From positions 2,138,139-2,202,138 of the forward strand of contig NC_054880.1 of NCBI RefSeq assembly GCF_018320785.1: a stretch of DNA of 64,000 nucleotides. The letters run 5' to 3'. Positions 34,557-47,224 of this stretch are shown piece by piece. Source of the stretch: Cheilinus undulatus (lineage: Eukaryota; Chordata; Actinopteri; Labriformes; Labridae). The notes under the pieces were generated by a model. That model was not told the origin of the DNA. It did not search any database and saw nothing but the letters and a program-made list of their open reading frames with translations. Numbering within the stretch: position 1 is the first letter of the stretch; each line of letters opens with the position of its first letter. Made by a program: the position numbers and the translations under genes.

Positions 34557-36799
34557 CTGTTGGACACACAGAAATGCAAGAACACAAACAGAATGTGACA
34601 TTACAACTGCATGCAACTCCAATGTGTCACAATCAGAGGTTCAATGTAACAAAGAAACAATGATCCAGGATAGTTTTTAAAGTTTTTTTTTCATGGATAC
34701 TATACTTCTCCTGAATTTCATATTGGTCAACTGCTACTGTCTTCTATATTTCCTTGATAAAATGTACTTTAGCCCAGAACATATTCCCTGAGAACCCTTG
34801 TCATCATCTTTTTCTGAACCAGCATTTGGTGGTCCAAATAATTTAGGGTGTTTTTAAATAGAAAGTGGGTCTTGAAATGAAGGGAACTAAGAGCTTACAG
34901 CAGAAGGTTAAAACAATGCAAAATCAGAAATGCCAACATTTTACAGAGAATAACAGCAAAAGAGAGAGAAAAAAAAGTTTTAGAGGTCCTACACCACAAA
35001 ACATTTAAAACAAGGCCCTGATAGATACAATAAGTGAATTAAAATATTCAGTTTATAATCACTGAGGTATTTATAAATGTGAATAAAATAATAATCAACA
35101 TTTTTTATCAAGTCAGAAGGTCAATTTTGCTGCTAATGATGTAGCACCTGGTTCAATTTCATTAGCAGTGCTCCACGAAATGGGAAAATAATCTAATTGC
35201 CATCACATGAATGTTTGCCTGATGTGCCAATCCTAACATCTCTGCTGCTAAAATTATATTAAACTGGGATTTTGAAACAGATTTCAGGTTCAAGAAACAT
35301 TGCACCTTTTGTGATTTGAAAATTGCAGCGAGATTTATTGCATTTAAATCCAAATTTCAATTGAGTGCCCAGCCCTGCTTCATGGCATGATTTCTGGTTA
35401 AGACTCCTCTACATCTCAGAACAAATATTTAACCACATTTTTTTTCATCTTAGCTAATGCAATGCAAAATATAAAATTAAAAACTGCAGGACTGACAAGA
35501 AGATAAAATGTGCACTTGTGTTGATTGGTGAAATTATCCGATTTAGCTACTGCTTGTTTGTTTTTCAAGTTTGAACTTTTGAGTAGTGCTGAACAACTTG
35601 GTAAAAATGTGTGGTTGCAATTATACTGAACATTAGGGGTGGACTGATTATCAGCCTGGATAATTATTGATGCAGATATTTGGCATTTAGCTGATTGTTG
35701 GTGTCTGCATTTCATTTTCCTGATCATCACCTAAAATCATTTAATCAAAAGACATGCTATTTTGGCTTTGCTGCAAGGTGTGTCTTCCTCTCTGGTTCTG
35801 TTTTCACTCTCTGCAGTCTCACCTGTTCTGTCCACAATACTATCTGACCGGCAACTACCAGGCAATCAGCACTGAGGCTTGGGTGGCACTGATAAAGGGG
35901 CAGCATCACTTCCTGTTGTCCTGTTTCTGTGTTTCTCTGTGCTGTTTCTCATGTTGACAGAGCTACTCCTTAATTTCTTCACATGCAAATTTACTTTCTC
36001 CACATTAAGTACATTTTAGATTAATTGTTCAGCACTAGTGTGTAGGACTGTCAAAATTTAGATTAAATCACAACATATCCTGATGTAATTTTCAGACTGA
36101 AAAAGGTGAAATATTTCTCTTACTTGATGTCAAAAAAACAGTTTAATATTTCTGTCTACAGCAGAGATTATAAGTCCTACACATCAGGCACACAGTCAAG
36201 TGCATTTTTTAGAATAACAAATTACAAATAAAACCACTTTTCTTCTTCTTTGTTTTTTTAATCAAAATGAGAATGATGTACAGATTATCTTTCCCTTCAA
36301 TACAACTATGTGTTTTGAATTTGCAAAATGAGTCAAAATGATCACAATTATCTAAATAACAATTATATCACAATTATATATATAATTTAACAATTTTTCA
36401 GCCCTAGTTTCACTATCTTATAATGTGTTGGTCATTATATTACATGTTTTTTTTTCTTGTGTCGTTAAATACATATCATGAAGAACTTAAAACAATCACA
36501 TACTGCGTTGCAACAAAAAAATCACAATTAGATCGTTCTTCCTCAGTTTAAAAACACATTTTGTTGGCTTGAAATGGTATATTGTTGACGCTTGGAACCA
36601 CAGAAAGTATATATCACGTCTCCTAACCTTTACTGTAACAACTGGTTTCGAAATAGGAGAAATAGTCACTGAAATTAAAATAACCACTGACGACCGTTAC
36701 CGTAAAGCTTAGAATACAACCTCTTCTGCAACACTGTCCATTTGTTTAAAGTCGGTCCAAACAGAATGAGAACAATGACTGAGGGAAAAATGAACAAAC
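34557..36799. other. Gene 4 intron
   Basis: Shortest intron of the array (2.2 kb). It consists only of the intron sequence shared by all copies, without a copy-specific large insertion. No gene. Confidence 0.6.
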
Positions 36800-36983
36800 C
36801 TGCTCTGCGAAAGCAAAGCTGAACATCGTCCAGAAGTTTCTGTTTTCGCTCGTTTTCCTCTTTACATCGACAAAGTTGTTCCTCGTATTCTGCTATCGTT
36901 CTTTCAAAGACTCCAAAAATCTCTTCAGCAGCAGCAGTCAGTCTCTGGTTGACAAAATCTCTCAGTGTCTTGACTCCTGGCAT
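36800..36983 (-). CDS. Zinc-finger gene 4, exon 1
   Basis: 184 bp from ATG (36983) to the donor GCAG|GTTTGT, 61 residues. Changes against its sisters: Lys in PGVKTLRD and Cys, Arg in QLCFRRAG. Frame and phase match 33460-34556. Confidence 0.85.
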
Positions 36984-37252
36984 TTTCACACAGTTATACT
37001 GGCTGATTTATTCTGGAAAACACTACAACCACTCCATCAAACAGCAACTTTGACTGTTTCACCACTCATATCTCCAGTTTGAATGCTAAGCTAAGCTAGC
37101 TTTGTAGTTTACGGTCAGATGACTGAGGGAGAGAAAACTGAGAAAAACATTTAAAGCTCAAAGTCCATTCAGTCGACAGAATGAGCCTCTGGGAGAATAG
37201 AATCGCTAATCTCTCATAACAAAGTGACGCAGATTAAAACATTATTTTATTC

Positions 37253-37306
37253 GCCGCCATGTTGCCAAACACAGAGTAAAACGCTCATATGATAATCACT
37301 TCCGGT
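37253..37306 (-). promoter_or_regulatory. Gene 4 promoter module (YY1-type + ETS-type)
   Basis: GCCGCCATGTTG at 37253-37264 and CACTTCCGGT at 37297-37306. Confidence 0.6.
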
Positions 37307-37639
37307 GCAACGCTGTTTGTGCCCTTCAGAATAAAGGTTGGAACTTCTCACTAGACATTTTAGTCAAACTCTAAGTGCAGTTTTTCGTGGCTTTGAGGGA
37401 TTTTTTAAAAAAAATCTCTTTTTAATGAAATGTCCCTTTAAGTAAAAGGGAAACAATAGATGTTAGAATTTGTCAAGTCTACAAGTGACAAAACAGGCTC
37501 ACAACCTTGCAAAGCAGATTGATTTTCCCGTTTCTGTGTTTCTTTCTGGCAAATCCATCTTGCAAAGCTCCCAACCAGGAAACTTCCTCATTATGCTTAT
37601 CTGCACGAACCCGTCTGTGCTCTGAATCAGCCACAAATG

Positions 37640-37915
37640 TCTTAACTTTGCCTGTTAAGATGTTTTTGTTTGAAATAACTTTTGATTTCAGTAAATATGA
37701 CCTCCTACTGCTGCAAATTCAATGAATGACCATTTTCAGTTCTTTACAACCTATAAAATCTTTTAAAACTCTGTTTTGCATAATAATGTGGAACAGTGCA
37801 TTTTGAGATTTTTATTTTAAAAAATGGTTATCATTATAAGGTTTGCTCAGACACATTTGAGTTATGCTCTAATGGCTGATGACTTGAAAAATATTCTGTC
37901 ATTTGCATTAATATA
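37640..37915 (+). mobile_element. Truncated right end of the DD37E transposon family
   Basis: Aligns by eye with 18590-18885 (for example GATTTCAGTAAATATGACC in both) but lacks the transposase and the left end. Confidence 0.75.
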
Positions 37916-40085
37916 AGGTCTGACAGTAATCAGACCTGGATGTGGCTGGAAAAATTAAACTTTAGCTTTCAAAAAAATGTTAACTACAGTCAATTCATTA
38001 TTTAATAAAGGGGCATTTATTTTCATAGGGGCCAGGGACATTTGGATAGCATTTTTCCCCTTAATAGATGAAATCGCTGTCCAATATTAGAATTAGTTTG
38101 ATGATCTGAAACATTAATGTGTATTCTATAGAAATAAAGAAAATGGATCAAATACGCTCTTTTTTTTATAATTTACATTTAGGAATATTTTAATGGCAAC
38201 TCTCGAATTTATTCACAACATTTGATTAGTTAGATGGTGACTCAGACAGAAAAAAATAACCACAAACATTTGGTTAGAGAAGAGGAAACTATTCGCTCTG
38301 TTGGTCCTCCCCCCACCAAATGAAACTCGGTAACCATGGAAACAGAGATGCATCACTGCTGGACACTAGAAACAGATAGGTTTCACTTCAAGACATTCAT
38401 GTGACAGTCTTACTGTTCAGTACATTTTGACTACCAGGATCATCTAAAAATAAACTTAACAAACAATCAAACGTATCTTAGTACTGGCTACAGTCAAGAT
38501 TTAAGATTCTACCAAGATTTTATTTATTTATTTATTTATTTTAAAGACATAATATTTATGGGCTCTGGCAATAAAAATGCAAGGACTGTTTTTTCTTACT
38601 TCTCTCTTTAGATATGAGCGGTACTTTGTTGATTTAAGGTATGTTCAGTTACACATAAAACACTGTAATCTTTCTTCTGAAGGGGGCACTGTTCATATTT
38701 TATAAAATATAGATTTTGAACTCTTGTTTAAATGGTGTTTAGAGTCTTTCAGATCCAAAAACATTTTGTCTGAACAATAATGATGTCACTGATGAGGAGC
38801 CTGGGAAAGAATTAATCTAATGTATTTTTGATTTTGAGCACCATGTTTTGTGTCTAAACGTAATAAATCAAAAATGTTCAAATTAGATATTTCTTGTTCA
38901 TCTTTTTTTGACTACATTTAAGTTACTTCAGCTTTTGTTGTATGACATGGTCACTGTTGCATCAGTTCTACAGATTTTATAGCTCTCTTTGCTGATGACA
39001 TGATGCTTTATTTAACAGATTTACATTATATTTTACAGATATATATTTCTTCTATTTGACTCCATGGTTACCGTGACAATTTTTTAATTAGTTTGAACAA
39101 AATTACTATTTTAAAACTTTTGTTTCATGAAAAATGTTGGATTTCCTCCAGATTTTCATTGTAATGTCACTGTTATTTAATAAAAAGTTTGAAAGACAGG
39201 CTTAAAACAGAAGCTTCCATCAGTTTTTGAGGTATTTTCATCTTGCAACAAGTTTTTTTTTTCTAAAGAATGACACATTAAATATGTTATTTATTTATGA
39301 AATCTTCCTTCAAAACTAAAGATAAACATACACGTATTTAAGATTACTGATATTCCTTCTGATAAAACCTTTTCAGAATAACTGGGATTGTTTTTGGGGG
39401 TTTAAAAATTTGCTGCATCAGTAGATCTTGTAAAAGAAACTATATGACATCTATAAAAGTTTAGTAAACGTCAGAAAATTTAAATATGTAATGTAGAAAT
39501 GCAAATATCTACTTTTATATCTAGATACATGTCTATCTCTTTGCAAATTAAGTCAGTTCAGCTTTTGCAGAAATTAAAGTTTGTAGTGCTCCTTTTATGA
39601 TTTTATATCTCTCTATGCTGACGGTAATGCGCTTTATTTAACAGATTTAAATATTTCATCAATCAAAAACATAGTTTTTCTTTTCATAAACCTAAACCAG
39701 AAGATATATATAAAACATGATTTGATGTAGTTCAGTTGATGTTTTTGACCTGCCTTTAATTCTTCCATAAAACATTTTTAGTCACAAATGTGCATGCAGG
39801 TTCGTTGTTTTCATGTTCTTGTTTGTTTTAGAAAAAAACTACAGATGTACACAAACACAAACTTATTTGCAGGTTCATTATTTATTTAATTATTTTGTTG
39901 TTTCCTTTAAACCTTTTTTTTTTAAATTTGTGCATATTTTTTTAAATGAGCAATCAGAAATGTAAAAGTTGTTCGTTCTTGGATTTACCTTCCTTGCTTC
40001 TATTGGCATTCCTTCTAGTATGTTTGCCATGATTATACTCAAAAGAAAGAGGATTTATTTGACTCAGGGATTTCATGAGCGGATT
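37916..40085. other. Spacer between zinc-finger array and Ig locus
   Basis: AT-rich, no supported gene. Two diverged related segments at about 38930-39060 and 39550-39660 share GCTTTATTTAACAGATTTA. On the plus strand the first reads LFADDMMLYLTD and the second SLYADGNALYLTD, resembling the FADD motif of LINE reverse transcriptase; this is weak. Confidence 0.4.
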
Positions 40086-40179
40086 TTTATTATCCAGACA
40101 TAAACACTCTCAGTCAAAAAGCAACAAACTGGTAAATTGTACCATTAAAAATTTAAAGCAGCAGCAGAGTCCCAGTGAG

Positions 40180-40509
40180 TCAGTTCTGGGAGCACTTATC
40201 TTTCATCAGAGTCTCTGTGACTGGAGCCTGGCAGCCCTGGGTGGCCTCACAGGTCACAGAGCCCAGCTTCCTCCACTGGTCTGCAGTGATCCTCAGGGTG
40301 CTGCTCCAGCTGTAGAGATTGCCCGTCTCCAGCACCGCAGGGCTCCTGCTCTCCTCCCCCGCTGATGCTGCTGCTGCCGTCCACCTTCCAGGCCAGACTC
40401 CAGCCTGAGGGGAAGCCCTTGTTGGCCAGGCACATGAGCGTGGCCGTGGTACCCTGCTGCAGCTCCTCTCGGGAGGGGGGCAGCACCGTCAGGGTGGGAC
40501 GCGCATCAC
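40180..40509 (-). pseudogene. Immunoglobulin light-chain constant exon C1, frameshifted
   Basis: An Ig C1-set domain exon. The acceptor CTCCTAG|GTGATGCGC continues the J1 frame. It reads [17 protein letters not shown] through [11 protein letters not shown], with the first intradomain Cys (LMCLANKGF) and the core Trp; then an extra G (five G where C2 has four, about 40360) shifts the frame. In the other frame the domain resumes with [25 protein letters not shown], and the C-terminal Cys (KDKCSQN stop). The C-terminal Cys would pair with heavy chain. An AATAAA lies at 40086-40091. It is either a pseudogene or a homopolymer sequencing error. Unlike C2 and C3, it has Cys in TQGCQAP. Confidence 0.8.
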
Positions 40510-41161
40510 CTAGGAGACACCAATCAGCTTAGAGGACAGGGAGCACACAGCAGCCAATCAAACACTTGGACAGCTTGAATGTGTGACAGTTGATTTTCTT
40601 TTTTTAGGACTTTCTGTCAGATGTTTTTTCTGCTCCACCAGTCATTCACTCACACATTGTTTCACTTCCCTTTAAGAAGCCTCTCATGCACATCAGCACA
40701 GAGACCATCATCACACTGAGAGGTTCAACAGAGATCAGACTACAATAGATATTCAGATGAAATAATGATTAAAAAATTGCATCTGGATTAAACCAAAATT
40801 TCATTTTAGCATTTTTAACAGGCTAAAACCAAATATTTGTTCTGTTGTCTAATCATAAAAAAATATATCAGAAAAATATCTTTTTAAATATAAAACAAAT
40901 GAGATCATAGATTTGTTCTACTTTTTCAAATACTCTTGTAGATCATCACTTTGTGAAATGTGGAGCAGAAAGAGAATCATTGAGTAAAAGCTGATTGGAG
41001 TAAACCTCCATAGTGAGGGAGGATGAAATAAAGACGTGAAAAACTTCAAGAGTCAAATTTAAACACAAATAAGTATCTACATCAAAACAAAAACAAAACA
41101 AAAAAAAATAATTAAGCATTTTCCCCACATCAAAGTTTTAAGTATTAGTACTGAAACTTAC

Positions 41162-41199
41162 TTCCAAACTCCAGTCTGGTTCCTCCACCGAACGTGTAC
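41162..41199 (-). other. Ig light-chain J1 segment
   Basis: A 38-bp germline [13 protein letters not shown] with a GTAAGT donor at its 3' end, 0.65 kb upstream of C1. It supplies framework 4 after V-J joining. One base of the last codon is completed by the C exon (Ser). Confidence 0.9.
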
Positions 41200-41238
41200 C
41201 ACAGTGATACAAACTCATTGAGCCGTCGTACAAAAACC
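41200..41238 (-). other. J1 recombination signal (23-RSS)
   Basis: On the minus strand: nonamer GGTTTTTGT, 23-bp spacer, heptamer CACTGTG directly before J1. This is the substrate for RAG1/RAG2. Confidence 0.92.
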
Positions 41239-41821
41239 TCTGACAGTAGAGAGACACGGCTCTCTGACTTTAACACAAACAAACTGCTGGACGCAGCTCT
41301 TGGTTCAAATGGTAAAGCTCAAATAGGAAAATAAAACTATTATTTTCCTTGAAGTGAGCATATTTCTTAGTTCGGTGTGATTTTTTAATTATCCCACAGG
41401 TGAGACTTCTTTAACTGAGTCGGTAACTTCATTCATGGTGCAAAAGTGCCAAATGCCCAAACACATCCTGATGAAACCCTACAGATTCATAATTCTAATT
41501 TTTAAATGATATTTTGACCTTTTTAACCAATTATTATTATGTATTTTCCTCATATTTTCCACTCCAAACTTTGACTTCATAATCCCATAGTTTGACCTTT
41601 TAGAATTTGGAATCATATTTTGACTTCCAATTTCATGATTACAAATTTTATTTCATATTTTGACCTTTTAAACTTATGATTTTGACTTTCTTTCTAATAA
41701 ATTTGCCTTTAAAAATATTTTTCAATTTTAATTTCATGTTTTGACCTTCTGAACTGATAAATTTTACTTTTCTCAGACTTTGAGCCTTGAAATGTATCTT
41801 TTTAACTTTTCAAATGCAAAC

Positions 41822-41826
<5 letters not shown>

Positions 41827-41889
<63 letters not shown>

Positions 41890-41912
41890 TTTTTTTTTTT
41901 TTTTTTTTTTTT
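41827..41912. repeat. (TA)n microsatellite followed by T-run
   Basis: About 28 TA units (41828-41884) and then a T tract. It lies between J1 and V1. Confidence 0.95.
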
Positions 41913-42284
41913 CCAGTGAAACAAGGTTGACAGTTTCTGGTTAAAAGGTGACCCTGTTAGGCCCCCAGGTTAGTCCTGAATCCAGAATCTGGCCCCTGCT
42001 GTGATTGAGTTTGACAACCCTGGCTTAAGGAATGATTGCTGAATAACAGAAAACAAATATTTAGAGCGAATGAATACTTTTTGCTCTAAACTTAAAAAGT
42101 ATTATATTACCTCAGCTAAAATAGTGCTGAAATAGCAGTTTTGGATTGGTAAGTTAACAAAACTGATTTTTTTTAACAATCTCTAACTGATCAGTCTTGG
42201 AGCGTTTTTTTGAAAGGGTTCCTATTCAATGTCATTTTAACATGCTTAATTTGGTATCCATACCACCTTCATGTGAGCAGAAAT

Positions 42285-42760
42285 AAACTGTCAGGTCTGA
42301 TTTATGCTTCTGGGTTGAGGCTATGCCAGTTCCGAGACTGTAGGTCCGTGCAGCCCTGAATAATACAGGTTTCATTAATGTCAACTAAAATGATGACTAA
42401 AAATGTTAGTCAACTACCTTTGGTTCCATAAGCAAGACTAGACTAGCTTAACATAGATATTTCATTATTAAAACTCTGACAAAATGTAAGTTGAGTTTTT
42501 GTCAAGGAGACTAAAATGAGACTAAAATGTTAGTGCTGGACTGAAGAACAGTCAGAATCCAGATTTCTCCACTGTATTTATAAAGAATGTCAGTATTATG
42601 GTGGGCAGATGGCTGAGTGCAGGGGTCATCAACTACATTAAAACAAAGGCCAGGTTCTGTCTTTTAACTAGATTTAGATGGATTTTGTCAAAATAACTAG
42701 AATAAAATAATAGCTTTAGTCTAATACACATGTTATTTTTGATTTTTTTTTTCTTCTCTT
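42285..42760. repeat. Interspersed repeat with TTAGTC motifs
   Basis: Shared with 63140-63580 through cassette duplication. Parts recur inverted at 29280-29480 and 47225-47640. No coding capacity. Confidence 0.5.
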
Positions 42761-43615
42761 TCAAAAAGTAAGAACATTTTAGGCATTTACTGTGAGATCA
42801 GTCCTTAACATCTATACTGCAGCCAGCCACAAGGGGGCGATTGTAATATTTTAGCTACATATTTCCAGGACTGTCATAATGTCCATCCCTAGGTCTGATG
42901 CTAAAATGCTGCATCCTGGTTGGTGAAAAACACATGCAGGAAACACATCTTTTGTTTGATTCTCTGGCAGGAAAATTAGACTCTGGAAGGAAAGTTGACA
43001 TGAGAAAGTGCAGATTTAATTGCAACTGGACTGATAAGTATGGGATTATCAAGCGTCATATTCACTTCTAATAGCTGACAAAGGTGGATTTTGGCTCAAA
43101 CATTATGTTATTTCTGATTAAACTATTGTAGTCTTTATCGTTTTGGGGTCAATTTGATTAAGATGTAAGGATTTTAAGACAAAAAATATTAAAAAAACAG
43201 GACATTTTCTTTCTCCTCACATTTTCTGAATGTACTCATCTTTTGGAGACTGACTGGGGAGTTTTTGGGGGTCTGATACGGCCCCCAAGCTACGACTCGT
43301 CTGGTAGTTAGGTTGCAGCCCATAATAAGGCAGCCTGGGTTTACGTCTGGCCTGTGGCTCCTTTCCTTCATGTCTCTCCCCAACTCTCTCATCCCTGTTT
43401 CCAGCTCTATCCTCTGTCCTCCTCTCTGAAATAAAGATAAAAAGCCCAAAAATATACATCTTAAAGTATGTCTGTATTTTTATCAGTGGATAATAAATAA
43501 CTTAAAGTAATGAAATCTTATCAGGATGAGTGTTTACATTTATACTAATTTTACAGTCTGGCTGACTAAATTGGTTGAAAGACAACAAACGTTGTGACTA
43601 AAAGTAAAGACTTAA

Positions 43616-44464
43616 CCCTTGTCTGGTGTTTATATTTTTGTTTTTCAGCCGGTGTTCGTGGGTCTGGTGGACCCGCTGCATTTGTGGGTTTTTAATTTAA
43701 CATAATCAAACAATCTTATGTTAAATTACTCAACAGATATTTACTTCATCCCAATTACAAGCAGTATAAAAAGCATTTATATTTTATATCAGCCTTTTGC
43801 CTTTGTTAGATCACATTTATGAATTAAAGTGCTTCTCGTTTTTGGTTTGTTTTTATTAAAATGTAATATAATCTAGATATGAGAGGAAAATTTCAACAAA
43901 TTTACAAATGAAGCCAAATTTCATAAAAAATCAGAGCAACAAAACACGTGACATAGCTGTGACTGAGGTGCGCATATGCAGCTACCGAGGAATAACGCCA
44001 ACCATGGCAACTGTAGACATGTCAGTACACAACTTTTGTGTTTTTTGAAAAGAAAACAACTCACTGCTGTTCTTTGTTCTTCTTTTAACCAAGAAATGTC
44101 GTCAAGTTCTGATAAAACTGGTGCTTAAAAGCACCCATGCCATCTCTTCCACCATAATTGCACCAGCCTTTTATTGCTGCTTTCTTACATCACAACTCCG
44201 CTGTGCCCGAAAGTACCGCACAGGACCTACAATTTCCACACTTTTTTTAGCCCTGGGTCCACTGGACCCGAACATCCTGTTTGTAATACAAACGTGTGGG
44301 GGGGTATGAAGTGTGTGGTCATTGAAAATGTGTTCTGATATATGTTCTTCACAGAAAATGAGCCAAGGCCAATGAGTCTGAGTCTGAAAAAATAATTTCT
44401 CAGATCATTTTTCTTTTAATAAAAACTGAAAACGGATCTTACAAATCCGAACACCATAGAAAGG
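43616..44464. mobile_element. piggyBac-like MITE (TTAA target)
   Basis: 849 bp with inverted ends CCCTTGTCTGGTGTT and, inversely at the right, CCTTTCTATGGTGTT. It is flanked by TTAA on both sides (43612-43615, 44465-44468). Inner GGGTCTGGTGGACCCG and GGGTCCACTGGACCCG are imperfect palindromes. No transposase. Confidence 0.75.
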
Positions 44465-44468
44465 TTAA

Positions 44469-46183
44469 AGGTAAGGACTTTTTCGTCGACCAAAAATAAA
44501 AATAAAACTGTAAAGGTTAAAAGTGACTAAAATGTAAATAAAACTAAAAGAAAACAAATTCAATCTAAAGACTAAGATGACATTTTAAACAGCTGACAGA
44601 ATTAACACTGAACTCTATGAAGAGGTCTATGCACAAGGCCAGCATGCGCCTCCTTAGAAATGTTGTTTTTCACAAAACACAAAGTCCTCTGATTGGATAG
44701 CACTGGTGACTGTCGGTCTCTGAGTAACACCTACAGGCATACTGTGTGTTCTAGGGCAGCCCCAAACTTCAGTCAATTTGTTACCTGAAAATCTTCTGGG
44801 GCCCGCCAAAAATTGTGTACAAACACAACATGAGACTAAAATCTATACCCTAATTGATCATATTTTTGTTTCATAAATTGGGGAACTTAATGCAAAGGCT
44901 TTGCTTTCAGATATAGATTAACTCACTAGTTCTCGTAAAGGATTTGTGGGATCATGAAATAGAATTTTTGAGCTACTGCCATTTATTTTCTTTTTGATCA
45001 AGCATCTGCAGGTCACTTAAATTTCTGGTTCTTATATCCATCTCTGTTCATGTTCTTTGTGGCCTGCTCTTCACAAGTGGCATTAATGTCTCAGTGTCCA
45101 CTGTCCAGTGACAGTGTCACCACTTAATCCAACACCAGTTAAACCATGACACCGGTTGATAAGGTTGAACTGGTTCATTACATCAGACAAAATAAATGAT
45201 GCGAAAGAGATATGAGTGAAAAACTCTGGTTGTGTTTTATTACTTCTGAAACTTAAAATGACAACATATAAACAAGTGTTTTATGATTATGATTTTATGT
45301 TTTATGAAACTGGATTTTCTTTTCAATTTCAATGGTTTTTAGTTACTGTAAATGACCTCTCATGGCTCACCTACAGCACCTCAGCGGGACACTGAAAGCT
45401 GTCTGGGTATCATAGAACAGAAATATCTTCATAAGATGCCATTCAAATGTGGGATAAGAAAGGAAATCAGTGTAACTTGACACATAAATCACACAAATTC
45501 CATGAAGTTTTTCCTGCCTTTCATTTGAAGAATTCATAACTGTGTCGTAATTTGGTCAGGTGGACGTGCATCAGGGGGAAGCAAAGTGTAAAACCAAACT
45601 GCTGAGGAGCGTTTTGGCAACGTACTGCAGAGCAAATCAAACATGATACTGACATTTATAAGATACTAAATATTTTGTATTTTAAATTTAGGTCAAATCA
45701 GTCAAATGATGATATTAACATTTTACTCTTAACGTTCTAGACAAACAAACATTTTGACATTTAACTAAAAACTTGATCAAACTTAAATTTTTGGCCAAAA
45801 TCCTGAGATTTATGTTCATATTTTCATATTCAAACTGTTTGAAGGATTTAAAGTGTAATGGCTAACAGAAAAAAGATGAACCACATTGTGTCTCAAATAA
45901 ACAAAGAAATAAAATAGATAAATTAACGAAAGAAAAAAGAAAATAAAAAGCAGGTGTGATATGTCATGGATGTTAAACAAGTTGGTAGCAGGTGGATGGT
46001 AAGCAAAGAAATTACCAAGAGTTTAATTTAAAAAAAAAAAGAAAAAACAGATGATATTTCACAAAATTAACTAAAAATAAACAGTACATGAAATATTTCC
46101 AAACTGGTGTCTACCCAGCAAAACTGATTGAATGATAAAATTTTTGAGTGTGATCCAAGAGTGATCATTTCCATGTAGAGCCA
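44469..46183. other. V1 upstream cassette DNA
   Basis: 44800-45520 is paralogous to 58200-58900. 45525-46180 is paralogous to the upstream regions of V3 (53570) and V4 (58900), and its start also appears at 63775. Non-coding. Confidence 0.6.
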
Positions 46184-46229
46184 CTTTGCATCAGCAGCTC
46201 CATGCTCCAGTGCTCTGGGAGAGTTTATA
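46184..46229 (+). promoter_or_regulatory. V1 promoter: octamer-like + TATA-like
   Basis: CTTTGCAT (46184-46191; seven of eight bases of the Ig octamer ATTTGCAT) and TTTATA (46224-46229), about 85-130 bp before the leader ATG, conserved at V3 and V4. Confidence 0.65.
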
Positions 46230-46312
46230 GTCCTGACACTTGAACACTGGATGACTGACAGCTGTCCTCCATCACAACACAACACACACAAATCCTCCTC
46301 CTCATCACAAAA

Positions 46313-46364
46313 ATGACTCTGATCTGTGTCCTCATCACGACTCTCCTCTGCTGCTGCTTGACAG
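46313..46364 (+). CDS. Ig light-chain V1 leader exon
   Basis: Encodes a signal peptide MTLICVLITTLLCCCLT with a GTAAAG donor. It directs the light chain into the secretory pathway and joins the V1 exon across a 100-bp intron. Confidence 0.85.
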
Positions 46365-46464
46365 GTAAAGTCCAGACAATCAAACTCCTCTCCTCTATCA
46401 ACATCCATCTCTCTGAAATGAAGGCCACAAAACCATGATGCTGCTTTTTGTCTTTGTCTCTTAG

Positions 46465-46794
46465 AGTGTAAAGAACAGGTCACAGTGACTCAGCCTGCAG
46501 CAGTGAGCTCTGCTCTGGGAGCCTCTGTCACCATCTCATGCAGGACCGGTCAGGATGTTTATTATAGCAGTGACTACCCATACCACCGTTTGTCCTGGTA
46601 CCAACAGAAAGATGGAGGAACTCCAAAACTCCTCATTTATCATGCTAGCTCTCGAGCATCAGGGATTCCAGATCGTTTTTCAGGCAGTGGATCACACTCT
46701 TCCTTCACTCTGACCATCAGTGGAGTCCAGGCTGAAGATGCAGCAGTTTACTACTGTAAAGGAGAATTTCTTGTTAGCAAGTATGATCTGTTCA
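46465..46794 (+). CDS. Ig light-chain V1 exon (germline, kappa-type)
   Basis: Germline variable domain after a CTCTTAG acceptor. It shows the framework 1 Cys (VTISCRT), the invariant Trp ([10 protein letters not shown]), RFSGSGS, and framework 3 AVYYC. It is open throughout and ends at the heptamer. The germline CDR3 part is long: 13 residues after the Cys ([13 protein letters not shown]). It pairs with heavy-chain V in the antigen-binding site after joining to a J. It is on the strand opposite to J and C, so joining requires inversion. Confidence 0.92.
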
Positions 46795-46822
46795 CACAGT
46801 GAAAAAGTGTGGTACAAAAACC
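46795..46822 (+). other. V1 recombination signal (12-RSS)
   Basis: Consensus heptamer CACAGTG, 12-bp spacer AAAAAGTGTGGT, nonamer ACAAAAACC. Confidence 0.93.
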
Positions 46823-47224
46823 TCCCTCAGTCAGACTGAACAGAAACTGAACTGACTGCTGCAGCTGGAAGTTTCTGCACAGACTGACACACTTCACTGA
46901 GGACAACCACAGTCACACACAGACAAAGCACTATTTTTTAAAATGACAGTTTATAAATAATTAAAGCAACACAGTACATACAAAATAGAAAATCCCCTGT
47001 TATCTTGGTAATTTTGGCTAAGTTATGATAGTTTCCAGTGTCTCAAAGCATTGACTTCCAAAGTTAGAGACTTTGTTTGAAATCCTGGATACCCTTTGCT
47101 GTAAGAATAAATTTAGTTCAAGGCCACATGCTATTTACCATAGTCAATACTCCAGGGTTACAATGACTTGTATGCGGTCACAAGGCTTAATACAAAAGGT
47201 GATCCAGGCAGGGACAGAAGTGTT

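Noticed and set aside
38930..39660. LINE reverse transcriptase (FADD-like) relic as a firm feature
   Set aside because: Only about 12 residues around the motif are readable in each of two diverged segments; mentioned only as weak.
40075..40486. Plus-strand and alternative minus-strand frames over C1
   Set aside because: Frameshifted or antisense readings of the Ig constant exon.
46067..46483. Minus-strand 138-codon frame over the V1 promoter and leader (also 54229-54520 and 59500-59841)
   Set aside because: Antisense of the duplicated V leader region; conserved only because the plus-strand V genes are duplicated.
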